Assembly (NCBI RefSeq): GCF_030272615.1
Contig: NC_081405.1
Span: 649,117,420 to 649,181,419, forward strand
Direction of reading: 5' to 3'
Source: Cryptomeria japonica
Lineage: Eukaryota; Streptophyta; Pinopsida; Cupressales; Cupressaceae
Length of the DNA: 64,000 nt
The position numbers and the translations under genes were made by a program. Below the pieces are notes generated by a model. It ran no database searches and had not been told where the DNA came from. It saw nothing but the letters and a program-made list of their open reading frames with translations. Below are positions 12,611 to 23,502 of this stretch, in pieces. Within the stretch, counting starts at the first letter, position 1. Every line of letters starts with the position of its first letter.

Positions 12611-13641
12611 GATTTAACAGTCGATGGTCTCAAGACAAATGGTGACCATGGTGACTTTAAGAATCCTCTTCCAAACTACAACAAAGATGGAGCTTCAACC
12701 TCAAATGATACACATGGAGCTCATATCAATCGCATATACAATAACACCATCAATCATATATCAGTTGAGAGTAATCAAGTAAACGTCATTATAATCAAAG
12801 ACAAGCATGAACATGAATCCGTCAATGTAACCACCAGAGCTAAAAAATATGTCTTGAAGGGACATATGTCAACAACAAACACCATACCCAAAATTCAATA
12901 TGATCTAGTCAGTCAACTACGCAAAACTCCTGCTCAAATATCTATACTGGAGTTGCTAAAACTTTCGCCAAAACACAAAGATATCTTGGAACAGGCACTA
13001 TTGGAAACAAATGTACCTCAAGATCTGGATGCTGACAAATTCCAAGCCATGGTGGCTCACATGACAAGGCCTCATAACCTCACCTTTTTTGAGCATGATA
13101 ATATCTCATTAAGCCAACCACAAAATACTCCACTCCATATTGAAGTCTTAGTTTACAAACACCGAGTCAAAAGAGTATTAATAGACAGAGGAGTTGGACT
13201 CAATATATGTACCTTGAAACTTATCTGTGCATTAGGCTTCTCTGAGCAATCTATTGATCCATGCAAAAAGATCACTATCAAAAAATATGATGATGAAGAA
13301 AGATCATCCAAAGGAACAATAATATTTCCAATTTAGGTAGGACCATTACAAAAGGACACTATGTGCCAAGTCTTAGACATAGACCTCACCTATAATATCT
13401 TATTGGGTCGACATTGGATACATGAATGCAAGTAGTACCTTCTACTTATCACCAGTGTGTTAAGTTCCCCTACAATGGACAGGAGATTTCTATATCGACA
13501 AATCATAACCCTTTTCAATATTGTAATGCTATGGGGGCAGCCCAAGATAGTTTAATCCCACATAACAGAGAAAAACAAATTCCTCCTGTACCAAATCTTC
13601 AGCAAGAAAAGTCTAAATCGCTATCTATGAATTTCAAATAG
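12611..13641 (+). pseudogene. Tat protease region
   Basis: Aspartic protease that would cut the polyprotein. The active-site box at 13181-13205 reads LIDRGVGLNIC, where Tat proteases usually have DSGA. The residue after the catalytic Asp is Arg, which should abolish activity. The downstream flap and C-terminal motif YNILLGRHWIH lie near 13390-13420. An in-frame TAG at 13334-13336 and a one-base frameshift near 13424 interrupt the frame. Conserved sequence continues in the next frame to 13641, beginning VVPSTYHQCVKFPY. Confidence 0.8.
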
Positions 13642-15115
13642 AAGATTAAAATCAAAGAACAAGGCATGGGAGAATACTCTTTGGAACCCTTGAGTTTAAT
13701 CAACTTACCAGCATCGCCTAAATCTCATGGGATACCTTCGGCATCAATACATCAAGCAACATAGCCCATCACCAAGTTTGATGGCAAGTTTATCCAACTA
13801 GGGACACTAGCACATGAATCAAAGGAAAAAGGACATTCTTAGTTGGCTATACAAGGATAAGGAAGAAGACAGAGCAACTACTATGGAAGTAGCTATACCA
13901 ATACAAATATATGGAAAAGGCTACCTAATCTGCAACATATGAGATACAATGGCAAAGGACCTATCGGCAAGCGTCAGGAAGGCGTCACAAAACCATTAGA
14001 TCCTCCTTCACAATTTTGTAAAGACAAAACAAGATTGGGCTATGAACACACTCTACCACCCAAGAAGACACCAAGCAAATACCAAAAACCTTAGTGGAAG
14101 GCAAAGAAGAAATGCAAAGAAGACTCATGGCAAGAGGCACTATTTGAATCAGTAGAAACAATACGCAAGGAATGTGAATACCAAGAAAAAAAGAAACATC
14201 AAGAGAAATCAGTCAATCAAAAGAAAGAAGCACCTACTGCGGAAGTACATCATGTTCAAGAACCAGTATCAAACAAACAAGAATCACCTCCTGATAGCAT
14301 CATTCCTCCCCGAGGAGAGACAATATATGAGCAAATGCAAAGAGTAGAAGCAGGCTCTGATACAGAATTAGAGAAAACTATCAGACTCATATCAATCATC
14401 AAAGACCTGTTTTCACCCTACAACATACAAATCCACAACACTGCTAGAATCTGGGATAATACCTCTGAGAGTGATTCAAATGAATATGAATGGGGCAATT
14501 GTTCCAATGTTAGTGAAGATATTGCTGCAAATAATAGTCATACACCCATTTCTCAAGAAGAACAAGGCACAGACCCTAGACTACTTGAATTTAGTCCACA
14601 AAATATCTATGACTCTGAGGAAAATGAGCAGCGACATTACGAGCAAGTTTACACGGAAGATGATACCATCAAAGACCTCAACAAAATCATTAACTTATTT
14701 AATATCCCGACCAACCACGATGATACCTCCATCCTAACCCTTACAACAGCAGAAATTGACCCACCCAACAACTCTTTACCACTTATCTTTCCTGACCTCA
14801 TAGACTGGGATGAACCTGAAAAATCATGACATACCAATTTTCCCAAATGATGATTCCATTATCCATTACTTATGTACCGTCAACCTAGAAACAGACTCTA
14901 CCAATGAACAAAGTAGTGATATCTACAATCGAGGGAGTGCCAAGTCTTTTAGTTGTAAAAATGAACTAAATAAAAGATATATTGCTGAAAACCAGTCAAT
15001 GGCAGCACTAGATCACAAAAAAATAAAAATAAAGGACGTATCTACAGGTGAAAACCTTTTTAAGGCACCTAAAGATGGGATACTTGACACTCTACTTGAA
15101 CACTATCAGGAGTGA
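13642..15115 (+). pseudogene. Linker between protease and RT of the Tat element
   Basis: Low-conservation spacer. 13642-14334 has many stops. 14335-14829 is open and very acidic (Asp/Glu/Asn-rich), and 14810-15115 continues in another frame. Tat and Ogre polyproteins carry a long variable linker at this place, and some Ogre elements splice an intron between protease and RT. I see no clear splice pair here. Confidence 0.55.
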
Positions 15116-16050
15116 TCACCCATATTGATTGAGCCTACTCAATCAATCAACATTGGTACAACAACAACAACCAAAAATATACATCTAGTAGAATCTTTGA
15201 CAGAGGGAGAGAGATCAAAGTTTATCCAATTTTTCAAAGAAAAGCAGATCAATTTTGCTTGGTCATATGCAAATATGCTCGGGATTGATCCACAGTTAAT
15301 CATGCATCACTTGTCCATTGCTCCAGGAGCTAAGTCAGTCAAGCAAAACTTGAGAAAGATGAATCCATATGTAGCACTCATGGTCAAAGCTGAGCTCAAG
15401 AAACTATTAGATGTTAGATTTATTCAACCTATCAACTATGCTGAATGGATTTCCAACATCGTGCCAGTTTCAAAACCAGATGGCAGCATCAAGATATGTA
15501 CTGATTTTAGAGATGTCAACAAAGCCTATCCAAATGATGACTTTCCTTTTCCCAGTATTGACATAATTGTAGACCTCACAACAGGCCATGCAATGCTATC
15601 ACTAATGGACGGTTTTTCTGGCTATAATCAAATCAAGATAGCTCCAGAGGATCAAGATAAAACAATATTTACCTATCCTTGGGGAACATACTATTGGAAT
15701 GTCATGCCATTTGGCTTAAAGAATGCGGGGGCAACTTATCAACGGGCAATGACAACAATCTTTCATGACTATGTGGATCATTTACTCGAGCAGAACATCT
15801 AGGCATCTTAGAAAGATTTTTGACAGATTGGAAAAATTTCAAGAAGTGTGTCTTCGGGGTTACATTAGGCAAGTTATTAGGCTACATAGTCTTAGAAAAG
15901 GGCATTGAAGTCGATCCAGCAAAGGTACAAGCCATCATGGAGATGCCACCACCTAAGAACATCAGTCAACTCAGATCCTTACAAGGACGACTCCAGTCAA
16001 TCAGGCGTTTCATCACTCAACTAGTAGATAAAAGTCTACCATTAAATCAT
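15116..16050 (+). pseudogene. Tat reverse transcriptase
   Basis: RNA-directed DNA polymerase. Motifs in order: EWISNIVPVSKPDGSIKIC (about 15440-15500), FRDVNKAYPNDDFPFPSID, LSLMDGFSGYNQIKIA (about 15598-15645), the WGTYYWNVMPFGLKNAGATY box (15679-15740), and a catalytic box at 15770-15781 reading YVDH instead of YVDD. A frameshift and small deletions follow between 15782 and 15850, removing residues that normally precede KKCVFGV. The frame resumes with GKLLGYIV at about 15865 and the thumb segment LRSLQGRLQSIRRFI. The lost second Asp and the deletions mean it cannot be active. Confidence 0.92.
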
Positions 16051-16500
16051 TTGCTACATAAAAATGCACCATTCAGATGGGAGGCTAAATGTGTAGAATC
16101 ATTCTACCAAATCAAGCAATATCTAATGAACCCTCCAGTTCTAGTACCACCCATAGCAGGGAAGCCACTTATTCTGTACATATCAACAACATACATATCA
16201 CTGGGGGCACTGTTAGAACAAGAGAATCAAGAAGGAAAGGAATGAGCTATCTATTACATCAGTAAAAAATTGAATGGATATGAGCTCAATTATACATTCA
16301 TTGAGAAAGCTTGCCTAACAATGGTATTTTCTTCTCAAAAGTTCTGACACTACATGCTAGCTCATACAATCAAGCTAGTAGAAAAAATTGATCCTCTAAA
16401 ATACTTACTCAACAAAGAAGCTCTCACAGGCAGATTGGCTAAATGGGTGATGATTCTCAGCTAATTTGATATCCACTACACAAAGCGACGAGATATCAAA
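16051..16500 (+). pseudogene. Tat RNase H (retroviral type)
   Basis: Removes RNA from the RNA-DNA hybrid. The region 16080-16245 carries FRWEAKCVESFYQIKQYL and the ILYISTTYISLGALL strand. After a TGA near 16243 it continues with AIYYISKKLNGYELNYTFIE and, after stops near 16345 and 16461, with FDIHYTKRRDIKGQVIADQLA. The order and motifs match gypsy RNase H. Confidence 0.8.
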
Positions 16501-17160
16501 GGACAAGTGATTGCAGATCAGTTGGCAAATGCACCATTACCAAATAAACAACCAATAGAGATTGAATTTCTTGATAGGGATGTTCTTACTATAAACACCA
16601 AGCAATGGACTCTATACTTTGATGGTTCCTATACTCAACATGGCTCAGGTGCTAGCATTCTGTTCATCACTCCCGATGATCACACCATACCAAGATCGTA
16701 TAGACTCATGTTTCCATGCACAAATACCATTGCTAAATATGAGGCACTAGTTACAAGGATCAAAATGGCCATGGAATGGAGAATCACAAAATTGCAAGTC
16801 TACGAAGATTCACAACTAGTCATAAATCAGGTCGACAATGACTATTAGACGAAAGACAACAAGCTACTACCATACAAACGAATGGTGGATGATTTCAAAT
16901 AGTATTTTGTACACATCAGCTTCGAGAAAATACCAAGGTTAGATAACAAAGTAGTCGATGTAATGGCTACAATCGCTTCACTACTACAGATTCCAGATCA
17001 ACAGAGTCATTATGAGTTTTTGGTAGAGCAACTATTCTCCCCAGCCTATGACCATTCTGCATCCCATGTTATTTATGCCTTGAACGGTTCTGACTCTCCA
17101 TTATACAGAACGATATATGACTATCTTAAAAACAATATCCTACCCATTGACCTATCTTGA
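16501..17160 (+). pseudogene. Tat second RNase H (archaeal/plant type, aRH)
   Basis: A second RNase H, downstream of the first, marks the Tat lineage. It starts near 16596 with WTLYFDGSYTQHGSGASILF (first catalytic Asp present). CTNTIAKYEALVT has Lys where the catalytic Glu is expected. LQVYEDSQLVINQV supplies the next Asp, and NKVVDVMATIASLL (about 16950-16990) is the final box. A TAG after QVDNDY at 16846-16848 and another near 16900 interrupt the frame. Loss of the Glu suggests inactivity apart from the stops. Confidence 0.85.
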
Positions 17161-18357
17161 AACCAAAAATGCAACTTTATCTGACAAGCTGGCCGTTATA
17201 CTCTCACTGCTAATACTCTTTACCATCGAGGTCTAGATGGTACTCTTCTTTGTTGCCTTGATCGTAATGAATCTGACTCGACTTTACAAGAGCTTCATGA
17301 AGGTATCTATGGCACACATTCAAGTGGTCCTACTCTTGCTAAAAAACTTCTAAGAATGGGATATTATTGGCCAACAATGGAAAAAGATTCTTACCATTTT
17401 GCAAAGAAATGTCCTAAATGCCAAAGCCATGGCAATCTTATACATGCACCAACACAGGAACTGCAACCATTCACAACATCCTGGCCCTTTTTCTAGTGGG
17501 GACTGGACTTAGTTGGCAAAACTCATCCTTCATCTTCAAATGGACACAAGTTCATTATTACTGCAACAAAATATTTTACCAAGTGGATTGAAGTAGTCCC
17601 CATGACCACAGTGACTGAGAAACAAATTGCCTCTTTTATTCTTAATTATCTAATCTGCAGATATGGCATTCCAAGTTCGATCATCATAGATAATGGACAA
17701 CCTTTCAAGAACCAAGATGCGCGAGGACTATGTGAAAACTTCAAAATCCAACATCGTTTCTCTACACCATACTACCCACAGGGGAATGGTCTGGCCGAAG
17801 CATCCAACAAAACAATATTGAAAATCCTTAAGAAAATAGTGAATGATGCAGGAAAAGATTGGCATGTGCAACTCAATCCAGCAACTTGGGCATACAGAAC
17901 TAGCATCCGCACACCTACAGGAGCTATGTCATATTCATTGGTGTATGGATCATAATCAATTTTACCCCTGGAGGTAGAAATCCCATCTCTCAGGGTATCT
18001 TTAAAAGGTCTCATTCTAGATGAAGAGTATCACGTCAATGGACTGCAAGAGCTAGAACTTCTAGATGAAAAGTGACAACATGCCTACACTCACCTCAAAG
18101 CATATCAGCAACGCATGTGTCAAAGCTACAATCACAAAGTCATCCCTAGGATTTTTAAAATCGGTGACGTAGTCCTCAAAGAAAGTCCTAGAAATCAATA
18201 GGATTGGGAAAAGAAAGGGAAGTTTGAACCTAACTGGTTAGGTCCCTATGTTATCATATTAGCCTATGGATCAAGTGCTTATCAGCTAACAACTTCAGAA
18301 GGAGATGTGCTCGACGAACCAACTAACAACATCCATTTGAAGAAATACTATTCTTGA
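17161..18357 (+). pseudogene. Tat integrase
   Basis: Joins the cDNA to host DNA. The HHCC zinc-binding module lies at about 17290-17425 (LHEGIYGTHSS and KKCPKCQ). The catalytic core has WGLDLVGK (first Asp, about 17505), IIDNGQPF (second Asp, about 17685-17710) and YYPQGNGLAEASNKTI (Glu, about 17770-17820). After a stop at 17953-17955 the C-terminal region runs through KIGDVVLKESPRNQ and GPYVIILAYGSSAYQL to HLKKYYS at 18357. In-frame stops are at about 17180, 17494, 17953, 18074 and 18199. Confidence 0.9.
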
Positions 18358-19380
18358 GCAGTCTAATGCACGGAAGAGTCCAAAAAAAAAAAATCAAAAA
18401 ATTCAAAAAAAATCAAGAAAAAGAAAAAGCAAATAAAAAGGTACAATTAAAACAACTGGTGAAAACCTCACAATAGGCGCTATTGTGAGATGACAACTCC
18501 TCTATCTATCTCTACATGCGAGCCTTTTATATGCACAATCAAGCACTATTGGACATCGCCCAACACTTTATACCATTCTTCAAGACATACTTAGCGTAGT
18601 CACTCTCCTTGTTAATCCAAATACCATTTCGTCATCTACCATGGCTTGGTAATCACTGTACATATCTGCATCAGGAGGTAACATTATCTAGGGGAAGCAT
18701 TGATCAAAATTTTGTCCTAAATTAAAACTAGTAGCCAACTTAGAGAAAAATGTCCAACAACAAATCAACAATCATGAGAACAAACATTGATCACTTAAAA
18801 GGATTCACAACACATAATGGATGATTTTTTGAAGTATCAAATGTTTGCATCTAACATGAATTTTTGACTATTTTTGCACTTAAAACTTTTTTTTGAACTA
18901 TTGGATCCTCTACATTTTCTCAACGATGCATCGAGCTAGATAAAGTCATGGGGACTCCAATATCTTTTTAGTTTTCTATCTATGAGGCGATCACTTGTAT
19001 TGTACAAATACTTGTCTGGAGACGTGATCCAAAGCATATCACTGAAGACATGATTCCACTTTGCGCATACAAATGGTTTAATCTTGCCTGTTTATACGCA
19101 AGCCGCACTCAGGTCATCCTGGTTCAATTATACCTTGACGCTTGTGCTATCTTGCAAAATAAAAAATCATGCAAATTTTTCTCAGGTCATTATGGTTCAA
19201 TTATACCATTATGCTTGTATAAATTTTCAACATATCCCAACAAATCAATGCTCAATGATGATAACTACAAAGAAAGGAAAAACAAGTGACTATACAGGAA
19301 TGACAAACGGAAGAATGAGGATGCTCAAATTAGTTGCATACCATTTTACAATTAGTTGCATATCATTTTACACATAGTTG
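18358..19380 (+). other. Non-coding 3' region of the Tat element, first part
   Basis: No convincing ORF. An A-rich stretch lies at 18382-18440. About 50 bp before the 43-bp array there is a short repeat of about 22 bp (TAGTTGCATACCATTTTACA and variant) at 19332-19376. Confidence 0.6.
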
Positions 19381-19552
19381 TATATCCATATCATACATCT
19401 CATTTTCAAGATACATCTCACAACATATCCATATCATACATCTCATTTTCAAGATACATCTCACAACATATCCATATCATACACCTCATTTTCAAGATAC
19501 ATCTCACAACATATCCATATCATACATCTCATTTTCAAGATACATCTCACAA
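19381..19552. repeat. 43-bp tandem array, four copies
   Basis: Four head-to-tail copies of a 43-bp unit (19381-19423 and so on to 19552), each holding ATACATCTCATTTTCAAGAT and nearly identical. The period is not a multiple of three, so several overlapping reading frames appear open. They are artefacts. Arrays between integrase and the 3' LTR are known from Tat elements such as Grande and Ogre. Confidence 0.95.
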
Positions 19553-19795
19553 CATCATGCATTATCACATCATATTCATCACATATCAAATCACATACAT
19601 CTAAGCATTGCATCATAACCATAAAAACATCAACATCATATAGAAAGCATCATCCATAACACATCACATGAGGATCAAGGAAAATGATGTCATATATATA
19701 TATATATCTCAAAAAAAATGATCAAATGTACAGAATATGTCATGTCTGTCCCATAATACAACAAAATGATCAAAATACAAAGGACACATCGTCTC

Positions 19796-21822
19796 TTAGG
19801 TATGACTATCTCCTGAGGGTGGCGGTCTCACAACACATGTCCTAGCACTAGGATCCCCAGGTGGATCTTGATGAGTAGGCTCTATCATGCCTCTACTCTT
19901 TGTCCTCGACCCTATTTGCCTTGATTGACTGGATCTCATCGCTGTGAAACTAGGAACTCTGCACTCCCAGGGCACCGCATCCTCATAGTGCCTCCGATAA
20001 TACTCAGCCTCCTTGGTTGTATAAGACAACTCCCTTAGGGTGTCACTCATCAAGCCACCCACAACTGCTTTGTCAAAAGTCTCTGCTCGAGCCTCAGCTT
20101 GACCCAACCACTCCAAAACTGTATCCCGCATAGTGGTTAGTTGTGTAATCTGCCGCTGATGTGCCAATAGTTGTGTCTGCAGGTGCTACACTGATAACTG
20201 TAAGGACCTAATCTAAGCGTCCTCCCGGTGAGTCAGAATCCACATCTGGAGGGGTACCTGTGTAGTGGGACCCCCTGTCCCTCTCCCTATCCTTGGTGCT
20301 GGTGGGGGTAAAACATCTGGCCTCCTCCTCTGGGCTGGCCATCTAAACTCATCTGTCCCTCCCACCGCTGCTATCACCTCTCCTACCCGCTCCTCACCCC
20401 AGCTCCAATAGCCAAACCTCCTCTCCATCTATCCTCCACAACCCAACGCACTACTCTCTCCACCCGTATCCCTTTGCCACCACCAACTCCACCGCTGTCC
20501 CCTCTCCTCCCCCGATCAACTCTCCCCCTATCCCCATGCCGACCTCAACCACCTCCTCCACCATCTCCACCGTCATCACCTCCACCATCCCCACCTCCCT
20601 CATTCGGATCCTCTCCCTCCTCACCTTGTCTCCCTAGTCTCTCGAGCTGCTCATCATCCTCATCATGAAAAGAAGGAATCATCTTTGCTGGATCCAATAT
20701 CCTGGCCACAACATGAGCCTCAAAGAGCGCTACAAACTCATCAGTCATCCCCACATCCACTATCTCATAGGCATAGTCCCATATCTAGCCGGCTAGGTGA
20801 AAGAACTCCTCAACCGTCACCGCGCTATCAATAGTGGATCCCTACTTTGGTAAATCCTACCTCCATCGAGCATACAAGCATGCTCCATGTGGTATCCCCT
20901 GTTGTCGACCATACTGCCGCAACACTCAGCTGTGTAGGAATCTCTCAACAACAAAAGGCATTTGTCCTATCAGGAATTAGGACATGTAGACATAGGGCAT
21001 CTCCATCCCATCCTCTGCCCACACCTCACAACCCGTATATGGTCTCCAGATGACCATATCAATATCATCCAGCACTTGCCTTCAATTCTCTAGTTTTCCC
21101 AGCTTATGCTGGACAACTATCCCTCTATATTCATATGCATAAGCGCATCTAACTGGCCTATCTCTGTCCACAAGTGGCCTAGCGGTGGGAATATGCTCCC
21201 ATGCCCATATCTATAGCAACGTGACCCTAGCTGATAGACTGTTGTATCCCAAGTAAACCACCTGATGAAGATCCTTGTATAGGTGGGCCAACATAGCCAA
21301 CCCCCATGCAAATCAGTGACTCTGTGTCACCATGTCCTCCAAAACCAACCCCCATCCTACTGCTAGTCCCTTCGACCTATGACCGGGACATAAAAAGCCA
21401 CCTATGAATCCTGTTAGCACTAATGGTAGAGGAGCATAATCCAAATCAATAAATTCCTGCCATGGGATCTCATACCCACAAATATGTTCATCATGCAGAA
21501 TCCAACGAAGTGCCATTGTCCCGCCTTCCAAAGTCTTCTCATAGGGTAAAAGTGCACCTACCATGGGAATCTGTAGAATCCAGTAGCAATCCTCAGGTGT
21601 CATTGTGATCTCACCTGTCGCCAAATGGAAGGTGTTTGTGTCACTATGCCACCTCTCGGCCAAAGTTGTCAATAAACCTCGGTTAATGATATACCAGGAA
21701 ATCTCTAACAAAGAGGATAGTCCACACCTCTCAATAATATCCCTTTTTGCCTGTGTCAATTGTGCTATCAACGACCATGGTCTCAAAAATCGCTCTTGCG
21801 ATTGAACAACCCCAAGTCGCTC
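19796..21822 (-). pseudogene. Antisense plant-mobile-domain gene, main exon
   Basis: Read on the minus strand from 21822. The start is set by a splice-acceptor-like TTTGTGACAG ending at 21823. The first 170 codons run FLRPWSLIAQLTQAKRDII, EISWYIINRGLLTTLAERW, the EITMTPEDCYWILQIP box, and after a TGA at 21310-21312 GLAMLAHLYKDLHQVVYLGY and LLQIWAWEHIPTARP. This is the plant mobile domain (aminotransferase-like family) found in plant transposable elements and some host proteins. An acidic-glycine stretch follows (20545-20640) with a frame change. The C-terminal part (20428-19796) has a helical segment and a basic tail. At least six stops make it a pseudogene. Antisense ORFs at this place are known in Tat elements; biochemical function is unknown to me. 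Confidence 0.8.
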
Positions 21823-21966
21823 CTGTCACAAACAAAACATGTCCAATATCAGTTTCCTCAATAAATCAATTCATCTCAAAATCAAATTAACATCAACTTG
21901 AAACATTGAAAATCTAATCAAAGTTCCACATCATATCAAATCCATATCCATATCAGATCATACCAA

Positions 21967-22176
21967 CTTGTAAAACAACTCAAGTTCCACATTCATATCA
22001 GCTTGTAACACAACTCAAGTTCCACATTCATATCGGCTTGTAACACAACTCAAGTTCCACATTCATATCAGCTTGTAACACAACTCAAGTTCCACAATCA
22101 TATCAACTTTTAAAACAACTCAAGTTCCACAATCATATCAACTTGTAAAACAACTCAAGTCCCACATTCATATCAA
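21967..22176. repeat. 35-bp tandem array, six copies
   Basis: Six copies of a 35-bp unit beginning CTTGTAACACAACTCAAGTT, at 21967, 22002, 22037, 22072, 22107 and 22142, with a partial seventh. It lies inside the predicted antisense intron. Confidence 0.93.
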
Positions 22177-22489
22177 CTTGAAACAATGCATATCAAATCA
22201 AGTTCATATCACATCACAAATCCATATCAAATCCACATCATATCATATCAATATCAACATCAAATCAACATCAACTTGAAACATTGCAAATAAAATCAAG
22301 ATATCTCCAAAATTCATATAAAAAAACACCATATCAGAACTCATATCGGACAAATTATCAAAACAATGATAGCAGACATGTAGACTAACTATCACACCCA
22401 TCTTGACAAAACTGGAAAACACCTACCTATCTTTCTTCATCTCATAATCCTCACCAAAATCCTACTTTCCCCAAATTTTTCTGCCCATG

Positions 22490-22880
22490 CACTACACTGC
22501 TCTACGTGTGCTACCAAATGCACTCTAAGCGCTAAAATGCACATATGCGCTACCCTGATCTATCGATGCGCCACCCAAAACACCATAAGCGCTAAAACCC
22601 CCTATGCGCTATCCTAATCTGGCCCTACGCTACAAACCTACCCTGATGAGCTGGGTCACACCTACACGCTACCCTAACCTACCCATGCGACCCCTGGCTA
22701 ACCCTAAGCACTAGGTCTAAGCAATGTGCTACTCGCCCCCCCCTACACACTACCCTGAATCCCCGCTGCACTAAACTATGTCTATGCACTATCCTACCCA
22801 CCCTCTGCACTAACCTAACATACCCGGGCACTACCCTAGTTCCTAGGATGCTACGTGCTACATTTTGTTTCGTATGCACT
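22490..22880 (-). repeat. GCGCTA-word zone (minus-strand TAGCGCAT)
   Basis: Degenerate repeats such as TATGCGCTACCCTGATC, AAGCGCTAAAA and TATGCGCTATCCTAATC, spaced about 20-45 bp. On the minus strand they read TAGCGCATA, the same words as in the plus-strand leader at 7980-8240 and 9730-10110. Short minus-strand ORFs here simply reflect the repeats. Confidence 0.65.
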
Positions 22881-22990
22881 ACAGTTTTGACTAGACGTGC
22901 TAAACCATTAATTTCTGTGACAAAAAAATAAAAAACCTGACTAAAAATGATAAAGCAAAAATAAAAAAGGGGTCAAAAATGAAGACTTAC

Positions 22991-23065
22991 CAGTGGTCCA
23001 TACGTGGCGGGCCTCTGATACCTCTGAATGCACTCGAATCGATGCGAAGCAAAGGGAATCAACAT
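22991..23065 (-). CDS. Predicted first exon of the antisense gene
   Basis: The ATG at 23065-23063 (minus) opens 25 codons beginning MLIPFASHRFECIQRYQRPA and ends at the canonical donor GTAAGT. It is in phase with the mobile-domain exon at 21822. A TATA box lies about 80 bp upstream on the same strand. The conclusion rests on signal positions; no transcript evidence is available. Confidence 0.5.
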
Positions 23066-23487
23066 TTTGTCTTTTTCTCCAAGTGTCACTTTCTCCAAAG
23101 TCAACAAGCACAAATAAGACAAAATAAATCACTTTTTACCTTTTTATAGGGTAAATGGAAATTAGGGTTACATAGTGAAACATGTAAATTGCTCGTGATC
23201 TCACTTCTAACCCTAACAAACATCATTATCGGGAGATGAATCAAATTAACACATTCAAAAGGGGCAAAATTTTAAAATGCAATCAAATTTATCAACTCAA
23301 ATCAAAGTTTCAATTTTATGATTCATCTCTCGAGGGGGCATTATCAACATCATTTATCAAAACTGGGGCATCATTTACCAAATCTGGGGCACGACATGAA
23401 CATCTCGACACTAAATCACACTGATCATAACCAAATCATGATGACACATCATTTTTCTTTGAATCAACATGTGCACACACGTCAGTT
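23066..23487. other. Non-coding end of the Tat internal region
   Basis: Holds the antisense promoter region and, on the plus strand, several GGGGCA-containing segments (23256-23270, 23331-23345, 23365, 23385) that resemble the polypurine tract. No coding sequence on the plus strand. Confidence 0.5.
23141..23149 (-). promoter_or_regulatory. Antisense TATA box
   Basis: The minus strand reads CTATAAAAAGG, a near-ideal TATA box, about 80 bp before the predicted antisense ATG at 23065. It would start transcription near 23115, away from the 3' LTR and back through the element. Confidence 0.55.
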
Positions 23488-23502
23488 CAAAGAGGGGCAA
23501 AA
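23488..23502 (+). promoter_or_regulatory. Polypurine tract of the Tat element
   Basis: CAAAGAGGGGCAAAA directly before the 3' LTR (TG at 23503) is the primer site for plus-strand DNA synthesis. A near copy, CAAAAGGGGCAAAAT, lies 230 bp upstream at 23256-23270. Confidence 0.88.

Larger units (their letters stand above)
21823..22990 (-). other. Predicted intron of the antisense gene
   Basis: On the minus strand a donor CTG|GTAAGTCTTC (GT at 22990-22989) and an acceptor GTGACAG|GAG (AG at 21824-21823) bound 1168 bp. Joining them keeps the frame (phase 0) between a 25-codon first exon and the mobile-domain exon. The intron holds the 35-bp tandem array and the GCGCTA-rich zone. This is a prediction from splice motifs and frame only. 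Confidence 0.5.

Noticed and set aside
13642-14334. An Ogre-type intron between protease and RT
   Set aside because: Many stops are present, but I could not find a donor and acceptor pair that restores a frame.
19334-19659. Three overlapping plus-strand open frames
   Set aside because: They arise from the 43-bp tandem array, whose period keeps all frames open; the peptides are repeats of one another.
20474-20668. Pro/Ser-rich plus-strand open frame
   Set aside because: It is the complement of the Gly/Asp-rich low-complexity part of the antisense mobile-domain gene.
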